Source: Streptomyces luomodiensis
GTDB lineage: Bacteria; Actinomycetota; Actinomycetes; Streptomycetales; Streptomycetaceae
Assembly: GCF_031679605.1 (NCBI RefSeq)
Contig: NZ_CP117522.1
Location: forward strand, 3,844,001 to 3,908,000
Direction: 5' to 3'
DNA: 64,000 bases
Shown here: positions 62,897 to 64,000 of the stretch, piece by piece
Layout of the letters: every line of letters begins with the position of its first letter
Position numbering within the stretch: position 1 is the first letter of the stretch
The notes under the pieces: model-generated
Told to the model about the DNA's origin: nothing
Database searches by the model: none
The model's input: the letters and a program-made list of their open reading frames with translations, nothing else
Program-made: the position numbers and the translations under genes

Positions 62897-63688
62897 TCAG
62901 ATGACGATGCCGCCGTCGACCTGGAACACCGCGCCGGTCACGTACTCCGCGCCGACCAGGTACGCGACCATGTCGGCGACCTCCTCCGGACGGCCGAACC
63001 GGCGGAGCGGGATGCTCTCCTCCGCCGCCTTCCGGGCCCGGTCGGACAGCTCCGCCGTCATATCGGTCTCCACGAAGCCGGGCGCCACCACATTGGCCCG
63101 GATGCCGTACCGCCCGACCTCCTTGGCGAGCGACTTGGTGAAGCCGATGATCCCCGCTTTGGACGCGGCGTAATTGGTCTGGGTCGCATTGCCGTGGACC
63201 CCGGCGACCGACGAGATGTTGATGACGCATCCGGACTTGCGTTTCATCATTCCGAACACCACGGAACGGCACAGATGGTAAGTGCCGTCCAGGTTGACCT
63301 CCAGGACGCTCCGCCACTCCTCGTCCTTCATCAGCAGCAGCGGATTGTCCCGGGTGATCCCGGCGGAGGTGACCGCGACCTCGACCGGGCCGAGCGACTC
63401 CTCGGTGAAGGCGACGAGTTCGCGCACCGCGCCCGCGTCGCGCACATCCGCCTGGTGGCCGATCACCCGCCCGCCGCCGAGCCGCGCCGCCTCCTCCTCC
63501 AGCGCGCGGGCGGCGTCAGGGCCGGCGCGATGGCAGAACGCCACGTCGAAACCGTCCCGGGCCAGCCGCAGCACGGTGGCCCGGCCTATGCCGCGGGAAC
63601 CGCCGGAGACCAGCGCGACGCGCGGCGCCGCCCGCTCCCTGTCACCGGATGTGCGGCCCGTGTCGTCGTCGGATATTCGGTCGGACAT
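62897..63688 (-). CDS. FabG-type 3-oxoacyl-ACP reductase
   Basis: A 263-residue SDR with intact catalytic residues: SGGSRGIG, Asn in SAGIT, Ser in NISSVAG, Tyr/Lys in YAASKAG. The C-terminus FQVDGGIVI is typical of FabG. The first 20 residues are extra and charged. It lies 30 bases downstream of the FabZ-type gene and 23 bases before the isomerase, so the three form an operon. Confidence 0.93.
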   Translation of the reverse strand: MSDRISDDDTGRTSGDRERAAPRVALVSGGSRGIGRATVLRLARDGFDVAFCHRAGPDAARALEEEAARLGGGRVIGHQADVRDAGAVRELVAFTEESLGPVEVAVTSAGITRDNPLLLMKDEEWRSVLEVNLDGTYHLCRSVVFGMMKRKSGCVINISSVAGVHGNATQTNYAASKAGIIGFTKSLAKEVGRYGIRANVVAPGFVETDMTAELSDRARKAAEESIPLRRFGRPEEVADMVAYLVGAEYVTGAVFQVDGGIVI

Positions 63689-63718
63689 ACGGTGAGGTCC
63701 TTCTCCCGTGGGTATCGG

Positions 63719-64000
63719 TCAGCGGGGTGCGGTCACAGGGGGATCGGCCGCGGACGGGTCGGTCGCAGGGCGATCGGCCGCGGGCGGGTCGGTCGCCGGC
63801 GGATCGGTCGCGGGTGTGCCGGTCAGGTCGGAGGCCGGACGCATGGTCATCGTCAGCCGGCCGATGGTGAGGGCGGTCTCGTCCCCGACCAGGCTCTCGC
63901 CCTCGAAGACGAAGGTCTCGCCGACCCGGCGGGCCAGCCGCACATGGTGCTCCACCACATCGCCGGGGATCACCGGGCGGTGGAACTCGGCATCGGTGAT
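63719..64000 (-). CDS. FabZ-type hotdog dehydratase, 5' end outside window
   Basis: The C-terminal 93 residues. ITDAEFHRPVIPGDVVEHHV matches the FabZ block KFxRPVxPGD, followed by VFEGESLVGDETALTIGRLTM. The last 30 residues are a Thr/Asp/Pro repeat tail (TDPPATDPPA). The catalytic His region lies beyond the right edge. It should dehydrate 3-hydroxyacyl-ACP made by the FabG-type enzyme. Confidence 0.82.
   Translation of the reverse strand: MTDAEFHRPVIPGDVVEHHVRLARRVGETFVFEGESLVGDETALTIGRLTMTMRPASDLTGTPATDPPATDPPAADRPATDPSAADPPVTAPR

Overview
The window is a stretch of very GC-rich actinobacterial chromosome, almost certainly Streptomyces. The evidence is codon use with G or C in nearly every third position, a complete cebR-cebEFG-bglC cellobiose locus with a TGGGAGCGCTCCCA operator, a SARP regulator, a GGDEF-EAL protein resembling CdgA, NsdA-like and IclR regulators, and rare TTA (bldA-type) codons in four genes. 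The order ceb locus, then CdgA-like protein, then amino-acid-type ABC transporter resembles, from memory, the S. coelicolor SCO2794-SCO283x region, so most of the window looks like core chromosome with a few accessory inserts. No integrase, transposase, CRISPR array or origin was seen.

Layout. 1-8.4 kb is polysaccharide use: two secreted cellulases (a truncated GH5 and a GH6), CebR, the CebEFG importer and the GH1 beta-glucosidase BglC. 8.6-15.9 kb holds an orphan cytochrome b (QcrB), a GH18 chitinase, a two-component system, a spermidine-synthase-like protein and small conserved proteins. 16-25.3 kb holds an NsdA-like regulator, a histidine phosphatase, a PAP2 enzyme and then a tightly coupled three-gene operon (19.2-24.0 kb): an Fe-S RecB/Cas4-type nuclease, an unknown protein and an SF1B Dna2/Upf1-type helicase. 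This operon looks like a split Dna2 and has no function I can name. A tRNA-Lys(CTT) follows.

25.5-36 kb is accessory. It holds a glycosyltransferase, an SDR with a degenerate active site, a GlxA-type regulator, an FAD monooxygenase, a SARP regulator, a 72-residue precursor peptide ending in ICICTVGAE, a fused E1-like/YcaO cyclodehydratase and a NarL-type two-component pair. I read the centre of this as an azol(in)e-forming RiPP (TOMM) cluster. 36-45.6 kb holds an M6 protease, the CdgA-like protein, an LLM oxidoreductase, an acid-phosphatase-type phosphoesterase and EfeB/EfeO without EfeU.

45.7-55.8 kb looks like one uncharacterised catabolic locus: two maleate-isomerase-like proteins, a D-2-hydroxyacid dehydrogenase, an amidase, a DUF3830 protein, an EhuBCDA-like ABC importer and an IclR regulator. 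It contains a gene-free block of 16-17-nt tandem repeats. A second, identical tRNA-Lys(CTT) follows at 55.9 kb, with Uma2 and DUF2277 proteins after it.

57-64 kb holds a phosphopantetheinyl transferase, two paralogous alpha/beta hydrolases, a biotin-dependent acyl-CoA carboxylase alpha chain, a DsbA-fold isomerase, a FabG ketoreductase and a truncated FabZ-type dehydratase. This looks like the edge of a fatty-acid or polyene-type biosynthetic locus that continues past the right end.
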